Part shown: in pieces, positions 25,222 through 34,186 of the stretch
Layout: each line of letters opens with the position of its first letter
How positions within the stretch are numbered: position 1 is the stretch's first letter
NCBI GenBank assembly: GCA_029247365.1
Contig: JAQWLJ010000002.1
Location: 1 to 64,000, forward strand
Source of the DNA: Acidimicrobiales bacterium
Lineage (GTDB): Bacteria; Actinomycetota; Acidimicrobiia; Acidimicrobiales; Aldehydirespiratoraceae
Length of the DNA: 64,000 bases
Direction: 5' to 3'
Made by a program: the position numbers and the translations under genes
The notes under the pieces: generated by a model
Seen by the model: only the letters and a program-made list of their open reading frames with translations
Databases searched by the model: none
Told to the model about the DNA's origin: nothing

Positions 25222-26799
25222 ATGAGCGAGCCGATGTCGATCGATGATCTTGTCCGTCGTGCCGTGGCGGCCCGACCCGACGCTGCGGCCTTGGCCGACG
25301 CACCAAACCGTGAATCGGTCGACGGCGGTGACCCGATCCGCCTGACCTGGTCGGAGCTCGACGCACGAATCGACGGCGCAGCCGCAGCCCTCACCGACCT
25401 CGGCGCGGGTCCTGGTGTACCAGTCGGGATCCAGCTCGCGAACGTCGCCGAGCTACCGATCACGATCCTCGCCTGTTTTCGGCTCGGGGCCATCGCCGTT
25501 CCCTTCCCGATTCAGCACCGTGCCCACGAGCTCCGCCACGGTGTCGAGACCGCCGGATTCGAGGTCTTCGTCACGACCAACCGACCCGACCGCCCTGACC
25601 AGGTCGACGCCGCCACCGCCACACTCGGTGCCTACGGAGCCATGGCGATCTCAACGCCCTCGACGGAGCCCGGCCCGCCAGTTGCATCTCCACCTCTCGG
25701 CGCCGACATCCGGGCAACGATCTGCTGGACGTCCGGCACGACCGGCACCCCCAAAGGAGTCCCGCGTACCCACGGCCAGTGGATGGCGTCGTCGAGTTTC
25801 CAGGTCAACGAGCTACGGATCAGCTCAGCCGACCGCATCCTGTGCCCATTCCCGGTGGTCAACATGGCGGGCATCGGCGGGATGCTCGTGCCATGGGTCG
25901 AGGCCGGTGCATTCCTCGCACTCCATCAGCCCCTCGACCTCCAAGTATTCCTCGGGCAGCTCGTCAGTGAGCGGGTCACCTACACCGTGGTGCCACCCGC
26001 TGCGCTCAACATGCTCCTGGGCAACACCGAGCTGCTCGACTCGCTCGACCTGTCAAACATCCGCACGATCTCATCGGGCTCAGCGCCCCTCGACCCGTGG
26101 ATGGTTGAGGGCTGGCAGGAACGCGGCATCGAGATCGCCAACGTGTTTGGGTCGAACGAGGGCGCTGCGTTGCTGTCGACGCTGGCGGCGGTGCCCGACC
26201 CCATCGAGCGAGCCCGCTACTTCCCGGTCCCCGACCGGCCAGGTGTCGAGATCAAGGTCGTCAACCTCGATGACGAAAGTACGATCACCGGAGCCGAGAC
26301 CGTCGGCGAGCTGCGCTTCCGGGGCATCACGGTCTTCGATGGCTATGTCGGCAGCGACGGAGCCGAATTCGACGCCGACGGCTGGTACCGCACCGGTGAT
26401 CTGTTCGAGTACGTCGCCGGCGACGACCCGCCTCGACTGCTGAAGTTCGTCGACCGGGCCAAGGACATCATCATCCGCGGCGGTATGAACATCAGCGCCG
26501 CCGAGGTCGAGGCGCTGGTCGCCGACCATCCGGCCATCGTGGAGTGCGCAGCCATCGGCTTTCCTCACCCTGATCTCGGCGAGAAGGTCGGCGTGTTTGC
26601 CGTGGCTGGCCCCGACACCAACCCTCCGTCGCTCGATGAACTCATCGCCCACCTACGCGACCACGAGATCGCCAGCTACAAGCTTCCCGAACGGCTCGAG
26701 TACGTCGACGCCCTTCCCCGCAACCCTGTGGGCAAGGTCGTCAAACCTGATCTCCGACAAGTCTGGCGCCAGCCAACGACAACAGGGAGCGAACAGTGA
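25222..26799 (+). CDS. AMP-forming acyl-CoA synthetase
   Basis: A 525-residue ANL-family ligase that activates a carboxylic acid to acyl-CoA through an acyl-adenylate. P-loop W-T-S-G-T-T-G-T-P-K-G near residue 173, a V-F-G-S-N-E-G-type core motif, Y-R-T-G-D, and the hinge R-A-K-D-I-I-I-R-G-G-M-N-I-S are present. The C-terminal catalytic lysine lies in P-V-G-K-V. First gene of a tightly coupled operon: its TGA overlaps the thiolase GTG. The N-terminal pocket is not diagnostic of chain length. Confidence 0.9.
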   Translation: MSEPMSIDDLVRRAVAARPDAAALADAPNRESVDGGDPIRLTWSELDARIDGAAAALTDLGAGPGVPVGIQLANVAELPITILACFRLGAIAVPFPIQHRAHELRHGVETAGFEVFVTTNRPDRPDQVDAATATLGAYGAMAISTPSTEPGPPVASPPLGADIRATICWTSGTTGTPKGVPRTHGQWMASSSFQVNELRISSADRILCPFPVVNMAGIGGMLVPWVEAGAFLALHQPLDLQVFLGQLVSERVTYTVVPPAALNMLLGNTELLDSLDLSNIRTISSGSAPLDPWMVEGWQERGIEIANVFGSNEGAALLSTLAAVPDPIERARYFPVPDRPGVEIKVVNLDDESTITGAETVGELRFRGITVFDGYVGSDGAEFDADGWYRTGDLFEYVAGDDPPRLLKFVDRAKDIIIRGGMNISAAEVEALVADHPAIVECAAIGFPHPDLGEKVGVFAVAGPDTNPPSLDELIAHLRDHEIASYKLPERLEYVDALPRNPVGKVVKPDLRQVWRQPTTTGSEQ

Positions 26800-28007
26800 C
26801 TGCAATCCTCGGTGGCCATCAAACCGACTTCGCCCGCAACATCGCGAAGCAGGACCAGGACGTGAGCGACCTCACGAAGGAAGCAATCGAGGCCGTTCTC
26901 ACCGATGCCGGTATCGACGCAGCCGACATCGAGTCGATCCATGTCGGGAATGCATTTGGCCAGCTCTACAACGGCCAAGGCCACCTTGGCGCAATGCCCG
27001 CCACGGTCATTCCCGAGCTGTGGGGGGTGCCGTCGATGCGGCATGAAGCCGCGTGCGCGTCGTCGTCAATGGCCACGCTCACCGCCATGGCCGAGATCGA
27101 GGCTGGCCGCTACGACTGTGTGCTCGTCCTCGGTGTCGAGCAGGAGAAAAACATGCCGGGCGCTCAGGCTGCGTCCGTCCAGACCGCGGCCGCCTGGGTT
27201 GGCCACGAGACCGAAGGGGTCGAGTTCTTCTGGCCCTATGCCTTCAATCGCGTCGCCGATGAATACGACCGCCGCTACGGGATCAACGACGAACACCTGC
27301 GTGCGATCGGCGAACTCAACCTGCGCAACGCACAGGACAATCCGAACGCGCAGACCCGGATGTGGAACCTCACGCCCGAGTCCTTCACCGACGACGACCA
27401 CGCCAACCCCGTCGTTGAGGGCCGGCTCCGGCGCAACGACGTCACCCAGATCACCGACGGTGCCGCCGGTGTCGTGTTGGTGAGCAACCGCTGGCTCGAG
27501 GCGAAGGGCCTCAAGCCCAAGGCTCGCATCGCAGGCTGGGGCCACACCACCGTCGGGCTGCCGATCGACCAGAAGTTCGAGCGCAGCTCCGACAGCGAGT
27601 ACGTGATGCCCCACGTTCGCCGGGCGATCACCGATGCCTTTGGGCGCGCTGGGATCAGCGGCACCGACGATCTCGACGCGATCGAGACCCACGACTGCAT
27701 GACGCCATCGGAGTACCTCGCCATCGACCACTTCGGCATCACCGCGGCCGGTGAATCGTTCAAGGCGGTCGAGGAAGGCTGGCTCGAACGCGACGGCACG
27801 ATGCCCGTGAACGCAAGTGGCGGATTGATCGGCGGTGGACACCCCGTCGGGGCCACCGGTGCCCGCATGCTGGTCGACTCGATGAAGCAGGTAACCGGCA
27901 CCGCGGGCGACTACCAGGTCGAGGGCGCCGCCCGCGTCGCCACACTCAACATCGGCGGCTCTACCGCCACCACCGCCTCGTTCATCGTGGAGGGTGAGGT
28001 CGGGTGA
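26796..28007 (+). CDS. thiolase family protein (SCP2/acetyl-CoA acetyltransferase-like)
   Basis: 403 residues from a GTG overlapping the ligase stop. The nucleophilic Cys sits in H-E-A-A-C-A-S-S-S near residue 89; the second region has E-T-H-D-C-M-T and the third G-G-G-H-P-V-G-A-T-G-A-R. These place it in the SCP-2-type thiolase branch rather than FadA. It likely cleaves or condenses beta-ketoacyl-CoA from the ligase and hydratase encoded on either side. The catalytic residues appear intact. Confidence 0.88.
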   Translation: MTAILGGHQTDFARNIAKQDQDVSDLTKEAIEAVLTDAGIDAADIESIHVGNAFGQLYNGQGHLGAMPATVIPELWGVPSMRHEAACASSSMATLTAMAEIEAGRYDCVLVLGVEQEKNMPGAQAASVQTAAAWVGHETEGVEFFWPYAFNRVADEYDRRYGINDEHLRAIGELNLRNAQDNPNAQTRMWNLTPESFTDDDHANPVVEGRLRRNDVTQITDGAAGVVLVSNRWLEAKGLKPKARIAGWGHTTVGLPIDQKFERSSDSEYVMPHVRRAITDAFGRAGISGTDDLDAIETHDCMTPSEYLAIDHFGITAAGESFKAVEEGWLERDGTMPVNASGGLIGGGHPVGATGARMLVDSMKQVTGTAGDYQVEGAARVATLNIGGSTATTASFIVEGEVG

Positions 28008-28879
28008 CCGCTCCCGACTTTGAGCACATCATCCTCGATATCGAGGACGGCATCGCCACGGTAACCCTGAACCGGCCCGACAAGCTCAATGCGTTGAACG
28101 AGCCGATGCGTCGTGAACTGATGACTGTCCTCGACCACACCGATGCCAACGACGATGTGCGGGCCGTGATCTGGACCGGCGCCGGTCGCGGCTACTGCGC
28201 GGGGGCCGACCTCTCTGGAGGCAGCGGCACGTTCGACTACTCCGCGAGCGTCGGCGATGACTCGGACAAGCCGCGCGTACAGCGCGACGGTGGCGGCCGA
28301 CTCACACTGCGCATCTACGACTCGATCAAACCGATCATCGGCGCGATCAACGGCGCTGCAGTCGGCGTTGGCGTCACCATGACGCTGCCGATGGACATTC
28401 GGCTGGCGTCGACCGATGCGAAATTCGGGTTCGTGTTTGCCCGCCGCGGCATCGTGCCTGAAGCATGTTCGAGTTGGTTCCTTCCCCGGGTCGTCGGAAT
28501 CAGTCGAGCACTCGAGTGGACCTACAGCGGTCGTGTTTTCCCTGCCGCCGAGGCCCACGACGCCGGCCTGGTTCGCAGCCTTCACGCGCCCGACGAGCTT
28601 CTCCCGGCCGCCCGCGAGCTCGCCCGTTCCTTTGCCGACGAGACGTCGCCCTTGTCGGTGTCGACCGCCCGCCAGATGCTTTGGCGGATGCTGGGTGCCG
28701 ACCATCCGATGGAGGCCCACAAGGTGGACAGCCGGATGGTGCAAGAGCTCGGTGCCGGGCCCGACGCCGCCGAGGGTGTCGCCAGCTTCCTCGAAAAGCG
28801 TCCCGCACATTTTCAAGGCAAGCCCAGTAGCCAGTTGCCGCCGAGCGTTCCTTGGTGGGACGAGCGACCCTTCGAGTGA
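28004..28879 (+). CDS. enoyl-CoA hydratase/isomerase family protein
   Basis: 291 residues, GTG overlapping the thiolase stop. Crotonase marks: T-L-N-R-P-D-K-L-N-A-L-N, oxyanion loop Y-C-A-G-A-D-L, G-A-A-V-G-V-G, and R-R-G-I-V-P-E-A, whose Glu aligns with the catalytic Glu164 of crotonase. Last gene of the ligase-thiolase-hydratase operon, so it probably hydrates the enoyl-CoA of the same substrate. Confidence 0.88.
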   Translation: MTAPDFEHIILDIEDGIATVTLNRPDKLNALNEPMRRELMTVLDHTDANDDVRAVIWTGAGRGYCAGADLSGGSGTFDYSASVGDDSDKPRVQRDGGGRLTLRIYDSIKPIIGAINGAAVGVGVTMTLPMDIRLASTDAKFGFVFARRGIVPEACSSWFLPRVVGISRALEWTYSGRVFPAAEAHDAGLVRSLHAPDELLPAARELARSFADETSPLSVSTARQMLWRMLGADHPMEAHKVDSRMVQELGAGPDAAEGVASFLEKRPAHFQGKPSSQLPPSVPWWDERPFE

Positions 28880-28897
28880 AAGTCGACCGCCGCCGCA

Positions 28898-28910
28898 CTT
28901 ACGGCGTAAG
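28898..28910. promoter_or_regulatory. palindromic site before the desaturase
   Basis: CTTACG-G-CGTAAG, a perfect 13-base odd-centred palindrome, 8 bases before the GTG start. It is placed where a repressor would block the desaturase promoter. No second copy and no adjacent regulator gene seen. Its AAGG end could also serve as ribosome site. Confidence 0.45.
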
Positions 28911-28918
28911 GTTGACGT

Positions 28919-29851
28919 GTGTCTGACACCAGCAACCAACTCCGGATCGAACTCCGCAACGAACGTCGGAAGGTTGCGCCGCACCGCGGCGGCATTGCCG
29001 CGCGGCTCATTGCGACTTGGGCATTCTTCATCGCCGCCTGGGTTGCGCTCGCAGCTGCCACGGTTTCGGGCCCCGTCCCCCTGTGGCTCGGGGCGTTCAC
29101 AAGCTTTGCGATCGCCACCACCTTCTACATGCCCCTGCACGAGGCCGCCCACGGCAACGTCTGGGGCGACGTCTCGACCGCCCGCTGGGGTGAGGAAGTC
29201 GTGGGCATAGCGTCGTCGTTTTGGGTCGGGTTCTCGTATCGGGGGCACCGGATCAGCCACATGAAGCACCACGCCTTCACCAACGATCCTGCCAAAGACC
29301 CCGACTTCTTCGTCCACGGAACCAAGCTCGAGTTGATCCCGAAGCTCTACGCCGGGACCTTGATCTCAACCTTGCTTCCGCTGTTTGCGTTCGTGCCTTG
29401 GGCTCGCATGCTCCTTCCGAAGGTGATCAAAGAGCAGGGTGGCCGTCTTGATCGCAGCCCCGAGGAAGACCGCTACATGTTCCGCTTCTGGTTGATGCGC
29501 ACTGCCGCGCTGGTCACTGCGTTTGCGCTCGGCTTCGGTTGGGAAGCTCTGTGGCTCTGGTTCGTTCCCAGCGCCTTCGTGACCTGGTGGCTGGCACTCA
29601 TCTTCGCTTGGTACCCGCACCACCCTGCCGACGGGCAGGTCGGTCGCTACGTGGATACGCGCGTTGCGACGTTCCCCGGATCGACGATCATCATTCGAGG
29701 CCACGACCACCACGCACTCCACCATCTGTTTCCCCGCGTCGTGCACTACCGGTTGCCGAAGCTGTGGCAAGAGATCGGCCCGGAGATGACCGAGAAGGGT
29801 GTGCGTACCGAGGGGACAGCACTCGGCGCTACCGGTCCGGTCGTCTGGTAG
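28919..29851 (+). CDS. membrane fatty acid desaturase/hydroxylase family protein
   Basis: 310 residues, GTG start. Three histidine clusters for a diiron centre: H-E-A-A-H near residue 75, H-R-I-S-H-M-K-H-H near residue 110, and H-D-H-H-A-L-H-H-L-F-P near residue 263. At least four hydrophobic segments span the membrane. The fold covers acyl desaturases and carotene hydroxylases or ketolases; I cannot choose between them, though the carotenoid-type oxygenase 4 kb away is suggestive. Its end is 3 bases from the convergent SulP gene. Confidence 0.85.
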   Translation: MSDTSNQLRIELRNERRKVAPHRGGIAARLIATWAFFIAAWVALAAATVSGPVPLWLGAFTSFAIATTFYMPLHEAAHGNVWGDVSTARWGEEVVGIASSFWVGFSYRGHRISHMKHHAFTNDPAKDPDFFVHGTKLELIPKLYAGTLISTLLPLFAFVPWARMLLPKVIKEQGGRLDRSPEEDRYMFRFWLMRTAALVTAFALGFGWEALWLWFVPSAFVTWWLALIFAWYPHHPADGQVGRYVDTRVATFPGSTIIIRGHDHHALHHLFPRVVHYRLPKLWQEIGPEMTEKGVRTEGTALGATGPVVW

Positions 29852-29854
29852 CAC

Positions 29855-31348
29855 TCAGTCTTCGAGGTGGAGAGCCGCCCCGCGCGCGGCGCCCTGTCGC
29901 ACGTTCGTGATCTCGAAGGACACGCGGTTGTCAGCGTTGCCAATCTCCTCGACGATTCGACGGAGCGCCGCGGCAGCCGAGTAGTCCATGCGGCCAACTC
30001 CGCCCAGGTCGAGCACCACCGACGCTATGTCGGGGTGCTCGGCGATCTCTCGGCGGATCAACCGCTCAACACTGGGAATCGTGGCAAACCACAACACCCC
30101 CTCCGGCGCAACGGTGAGAACATCACCAGTGCGAAAGCTCGGCGTCGTGACCCGTAATTCGCGATACAGATGAGCGCCGAGAGCGAGCGCGACACCAACG
30201 AGAACACCCCGCTCGACACGGGGGGCAGAGACCAGGGTGGCAATCAACGTGCCGATGCCCACCGCAGCCTGCAACCGATTGCGCTGGACGAGCCGCACCA
30301 GGTCGCCGACTGCAACGAGCTTGACCACTGCGCCGAGAACGATTGCGCCGAGGATCGCAGTGGGGAGTGCCTCGAGCAGAGGTGTGAGCGGGAGTGCAAG
30401 CAGCACGAAGAACCCCGTGATCGCACCGGCCCAGGCGCTGTTCGCCCCCGCAAGGCGGTTGAGTGAGCTTCGGCTGAACGAACCACCGACCGGGAACGCA
30501 CCCGAGATCGCAGCGGCCAGGTTCGCCACACCCTGCGAGACCATCTCCCGGTTGGCGTCCCACGGCTCGCGTTCCTTTGCGGCGAACGTTCGGGCAATCG
30601 AGGACGGCTCGGCAAACCCGACGAGCGCGATAACAAGCGCAGGCAGAACGAGATCACCGACCTGGCCCCACGGAAAATCGAACGTCAGCGACACAAACCC
30701 GCCATCGAGCTCACCGACCACACTTCCGGTGTAGTCCGTCCGCTCGGAAACGATCACACCGACAATGACAGCGACCAAGACCCCAGGGAAGAGCTTGTGG
30801 AGCCAGCGCCCCCCGAACATACAGACGAGCGTCAGCACAGCGAAACCGATTGCCCCGGCCTGCCATTCATCGGGCGACGTAAGCGACTGCCAGGCATCGG
30901 GCAGGATGCCATCGCCATCGGTCGCAACATCGAAGACCTTCGGCAGTTGGCTCGACAGGATCAGGACCGCTGCACCAGTCGTGAACCCGGTTAGCACGGG
31001 CTCCGACAGAAGGTAGGCCACCCCACCCATGCGCAGCAGCCCGAGTGCCACGCGGAACCCGCCGACAAGCAGCGCCAGCAGCGCCGCTAACTCGATGTAC
31101 TGGCCAGACTCAGGGGCAGCAAGGGGCTCAAGCGCCCCGAACGCCAGCAGCGCAGTGAGCGCAACCGGGCCGGTCTGCAGGTAGCGCGACGAGACGAAGA
31201 TTGCAGCGAGAATCGGCGGTAAGGCCGACGCGAACAAGCCGTATTGCGGGGGCATGCCCGCGATCTCGGCGTAGGCGAGCGACTGCGGCAACGCAACAAG
31301 AGCGACCGACATGCCGGCGACGACGTCACCCACGCTCGGCCTCGGCAT
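29855..31348 (-). CDS. SulP family anion permease with STAS domain
   Basis: About 497 residues. The N-terminal region has L-V-A-L-P-Q-S-L-A-Y-A and G-M-P-P-Q-Y-G-L-F, hallmarks of SulP sulfate/bicarbonate transporters; about ten or more transmembrane segments follow. G-A-F-P-V-G-G-S-F-S-R-S-S-L-N is the conserved central motif. A C-terminal STAS domain (about residue 385 on) has V-V-L-D-L-G-G-V-G-R-M-D. The start at 31348 has a GAAGGGG site nine bases upstream; an ATG at 31366 is possible. The anion is not predictable from sequence. Confidence 0.9.
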   Translation of the reverse strand: MPRPSVGDVVAGMSVALVALPQSLAYAEIAGMPPQYGLFASALPPILAAIFVSSRYLQTGPVALTALLAFGALEPLAAPESGQYIELAALLALLVGGFRVALGLLRMGGVAYLLSEPVLTGFTTGAAVLILSSQLPKVFDVATDGDGILPDAWQSLTSPDEWQAGAIGFAVLTLVCMFGGRWLHKLFPGVLVAVIVGVIVSERTDYTGSVVGELDGGFVSLTFDFPWGQVGDLVLPALVIALVGFAEPSSIARTFAAKEREPWDANREMVSQGVANLAAAISGAFPVGGSFSRSSLNRLAGANSAWAGAITGFFVLLALPLTPLLEALPTAILGAIVLGAVVKLVAVGDLVRLVQRNRLQAAVGIGTLIATLVSAPRVERGVLVGVALALGAHLYRELRVTTPSFRTGDVLTVAPEGVLWFATIPSVERLIRREIAEHPDIASVVLDLGGVGRMDYSAAAALRRIVEEIGNADNRVSFEITNVRQGAARGAALHLED

Positions 31349-31433
31349 TGTCGTCAGCCCCTTCATTGTCTGTCAGGCTAGGCGGGCCGCTACCACCACG
31401 CCGACGTAGGGCTTTACGTTGGTCGTCCGTTTA

Positions 31434-31448
31434 TTAGCCTGAGGCTAA
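31434..31448. promoter_or_regulatory. inverted repeat before malonyl-CoA decarboxylase
   Basis: TTAGCC-TGA-GGCTAA, perfect 6-base arms, 22 bases before the ATG. A probable operator for this gene. Four bases on, GGAAGC (31452-31457) and GCTTCC (31465-31470) form a second dyad ending exactly at the ATG, which could fold over the start region of the mRNA. Confidence 0.5.
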
Positions 31449-31470
31449 GTCGGAAGCGTAAGCTGCTTCC

Positions 31471-32658
31471 ATGACGGCAGACGTGACGCGAGAGCTCGCA
31501 GCACTCCAGGAGGCCTTCCGAGCCCTGGCCCGCCTGCGTGACGAGGGTGCGGCGCGCAGTCTTGCGGAGGTGGTTGTCCGCCGCTACGAGCGGCTCCGGT
31601 CCCCTGAAACAGCCGCCCAGCGCCGCGCCCTGTTCCACCTTCTCGCCACCTCCTTCGGGCCCGACGCAGGAGCGCTTGACGCCGCAATCGCGAACTGGAC
31701 CAACGATCGCTCGCCGGACGCAGCGAGCACGTTGTGGCGGGCGGCCGAGGCGCCTCGCCTTGAACTACTTCGGGCGATCAACCTGGCCGACGACGGCATC
31801 CACACTCTCCTGCGAATGCGGGGCGATCTACTCGATCTGCGAGACCCGGAACTCGCCCCAGTCGAGCAAGATCTTGCCTACCTTCTCGCCTCGTGGTTCA
31901 ACCGTGGGTTCCTCGACCTGCGAAGCATCGACTGGACGACCCCGGCGATAACCCTGGAGAAGCTCATCGAGTACGAGGCCGTGCACGAGATCCGCGGCTG
32001 GGATGATCTCCGACGCCGACTCCAGAGCGATCGGCGTTGCTATGGCTTCTTCCATCCGAGTTTGCCAGCCGAACCACTGATCTTCGTCGAGATCGCGCTC
32101 GTCGACGGCCTTGCGACAAACATCGCCGACGTCATCGACGCACCCACACCCAACCCAACCCAAGCTGACCCACCCGATACGGCGATCTTCTACTCGATCA
32201 CCAACTCCCAGCCCGGTCTGCGGGGGATCCCACTCGGTGACTTCCTCCTCAAACAGGTGATCGACGAGCTTCGGCGCACCGTCCCAAGCCTTACCCGCTT
32301 CTCGACGCTCTCACCCGTTCCTGGTCTGCGGGCGTGGGCCGAGTCGAACGTCACCACCCTCGGCGAGATCGACCAGACAGACGCGCCAATCCGAGCCTTG
32401 GCCGCCCAGTACCTCCTCACCGCCAAGCGAGATGCCGAACCGCTCGACCCGGTGGCTCGTTTTCACCTACGCAATGGCGCACGACTTGAGCAGATCAACC
32501 TGGACGGCGACCGCTCCGCCAAGGGCCAGCGTGAGTCGTACGGCGTACTTGTCAACTACCTGTACGAACCCGCTGCGCTCGCCGACAATCACGAGGCTTA
32601 CGTCAACGAAGGCCGGGTCGCCCACAGCACCGAGATCGCAGCGCTGATCAACGACTAG
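31471..32658 (+). CDS. malonyl-CoA decarboxylase
   Basis: 395 residues. The N-terminal helical domain is followed by a GNAT-fold catalytic domain. Key regions are H-E-I-R-G-W-D-D-L-R-R-R-L, C-Y-G-F-F-H-P, F-Y-S-I-T-N-S-Q-P-G-L-R-G-I with the catalytic Ser, and F-H-L-R-N-G-A-R-L with the catalytic His. It converts malonyl-CoA to acetyl-CoA and CO2 and so relieves malonyl-CoA build-up or uses malonate. No malonate ligase or transporter is adjacent. Length fits bacterial enzymes. Confidence 0.92.
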   Translation: MTADVTRELAALQEAFRALARLRDEGAARSLAEVVVRRYERLRSPETAAQRRALFHLLATSFGPDAGALDAAIANWTNDRSPDAASTLWRAAEAPRLELLRAINLADDGIHTLLRMRGDLLDLRDPELAPVEQDLAYLLASWFNRGFLDLRSIDWTTPAITLEKLIEYEAVHEIRGWDDLRRRLQSDRRCYGFFHPSLPAEPLIFVEIALVDGLATNIADVIDAPTPNPTQADPPDTAIFYSITNSQPGLRGIPLGDFLLKQVIDELRRTVPSLTRFSTLSPVPGLRAWAESNVTTLGEIDQTDAPIRALAAQYLLTAKRDAEPLDPVARFHLRNGARLEQINLDGDRSAKGQRESYGVLVNYLYEPAALADNHEAYVNEGRVAHSTEIAALIND

Positions 32659-32703
32659 CGGCCACGACGGTCACGATCTCACGGGCAGCGGTTGGCGCAA
32701 CCA

Positions 32704-32734
32704 GACGCCGAGCGTGTCGGCCCGACGAGGCGTC
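32704..32734. terminator. possible bidirectional hairpin
   Basis: Nested arms GACGCC...GGCGTC enclose GTCGG-C-CCGAC. It lies between the convergent malonyl-CoA decarboxylase and sarcosine oxidase delta genes. No T-tract follows, so it would be a poor intrinsic terminator in the classical sense. Confidence 0.3.
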
Positions 32735-32978
32735 AACCAGGCGGTTCAACCCATTCGTCGGTCCGACTGTCGCGCCACAGCGTGACCCATCGGCGACAAC
32801 CGGACAGGTGGAACCAGGCTTCGCGAACAACGCCGTGTTCGTTGGTATGCATGTAGCCACGGTCGACGTCACGAGCATCGGGGTCGGCGATCGCGTCTGG
32901 AACGACAGGGATCTCACCATGGACCCACTCCTCGACCGAACGCGGGCCACAATGCGGGCAACGGATCCGCAAGCTCAT
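32733..32978 (-). CDS. soxD: sarcosine oxidase delta subunit
   Basis: 81 residues. The Zn-type motif C-P-H-C-G-P-R sits at residues 7-13. G-C-R-R-W follows late in the protein, matching the second Cys-containing end of SoxD, and Y-M-H-T-N is the typical mid-region. SoxD is the small zinc-binding subunit of heterotetrameric sarcosine oxidase. Its ATG overlaps the soxB stop by one base. It closes a soxA-G-B-D operon; the more common order is B-D-A-G. Confidence 0.85.
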   Translation of the reverse strand: MSLRIRCPHCGPRSVEEWVHGEIPVVPDAIADPDARDVDRGYMHTNEHGVVREAWFHLSGCRRWVTLWRDSRTDEWVEPPG

Positions 32979-34186
32979 CAGTGCGTTCCCGACGATCCGC
33001 GATCAGCCAGCGTGCGGTCACGGCCGAATCGGTCGAGGGCAAACGGCGCCATCAGTTCCGGCACCACACCGGTAGCGATGCGTTCGGCCATGACCTCACC
33101 GCCTGCGGGGATCGCCTTGAATCCCCACGTGCCCCAGCCGGTGGTGACCAGGAAGCCATCGACCCCGGTGTCGCCCATGACCGGCGAATAGTCCGGCGAC
33201 ATGTCACAACTTCCGGTCCACTGGCGCAACACCCGGAGCTCGCGCATGAAGGGCAGAACGGTAATGGCCCGATGCGATAGCGACGCCAACAAGTCATGAG
33301 TCGAGCGTCGGGAGTAGCTCGGCTGTCGATCGATCTCAGCGCCGAGCAGCATCTGGCCGCGGGCGGTCTGCGAGACGTAGAAACCGAGATCGCCGGAGGC
33401 GACGATCGGGTCGAATCGCCGCTGGTGCCGGTTGGTGACGAACGCCTGGAGTGGGTGGGTCCGGATCGGCAGCCGCACGCCAGCCATATCGGCGAGCACC
33501 GTGGCGTTGCCACCGACCGCGGAGACCACCGTGCCGGCTGCGATCCGTCCCCCAGCCGTCTCGACACCGACGACGCGCCCTGCGTCGTGCACAAGACCGA
33601 TCACTGCGGTACCGGGGGCGACGTGGACCCCCCGACGCATCGCGCCCTCGGCGAGCGCCCACACCACCCGATCGTGGCGAGCGGTCGCTCCCTGATGAAA
33701 CGATGCCCCCAAGACAGTGGGAAACCCGCCGCCGCAGGTGAGATCGACCTCGGGACACACCTCTGCGATCTCGTCGGGTTCGAGATAAACGGTCTCGGCA
33801 CCAAACGCCTGGTTCACCGCCGAGCGGGCCCGCTCCTGGCGAACGCCCGCCTCGGAGTGCGCCATCCAGAGCAGTCCCTTGCGATCGTGCATCATCGCCC
33901 GGCCTGTCTCGTCCTCGAGTGCCCGGTAGCGCTCGAGCGAGTGCTGATAGAACCGCACTGCCTCCGGGATGCCGTAGTTGGCCCGGATGACGGTGGTGTT
34001 TCGTCCGGTGTTGCCACCGCCGATATAGCCGGATTCGAGCACGAGCACGTTGGTGATGTCATGACGGGTCGCCAGGTGATAGGCGATGGACAGGCCGTGG
34101 CCACCCCCACCGACGATGACCACGTCGTAGCTCACCTCGGGTTCGTTCCACCGGAGGGTGATCTCGGCCTCGGGATGCTCGTTCAC
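32978..34186 (-). CDS. soxB: sarcosine oxidase beta subunit
   Basis: 402 residues from a GTG overlapping the soxG stop (GTGA). N-terminal FAD-binding V-V-I-V-G-G-G-G-H-G, then G-Y-I-G-G-G-N-T-G-R-N-T-T-V-I-R-A-N-Y, the DAO-family pattern specific to sarcosine oxidase beta. T-A-R-H-D-R-V and a C-terminal T-G-W-G-T-W-G-F-K-A-I-P-A-G-G are typical. It oxidises sarcosine N-methyl groups with the alpha subunit and passes methylene to folate. Length is normal. Confidence 0.92.
   Translation of the reverse strand: MNEHPEAEITLRWNEPEVSYDVVIVGGGGHGLSIAYHLATRHDITNVLVLESGYIGGGNTGRNTTVIRANYGIPEAVRFYQHSLERYRALEDETGRAMMHDRKGLLWMAHSEAGVRQERARSAVNQAFGAETVYLEPDEIAEVCPEVDLTCGGGFPTVLGASFHQGATARHDRVVWALAEGAMRRGVHVAPGTAVIGLVHDAGRVVGVETAGGRIAAGTVVSAVGGNATVLADMAGVRLPIRTHPLQAFVTNRHQRRFDPIVASGDLGFYVSQTARGQMLLGAEIDRQPSYSRRSTHDLLASLSHRAITVLPFMRELRVLRQWTGSCDMSPDYSPVMGDTGVDGFLVTTGWGTWGFKAIPAGGEVMAERIATGVVPELMAPFALDRFGRDRTLADRGSSGTH

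Noticed and set aside
27911-29317. 468-codon open frame on the minus strand
   Set aside because: Antisense to the hydratase and desaturase genes; low-complexity composition, no motif.
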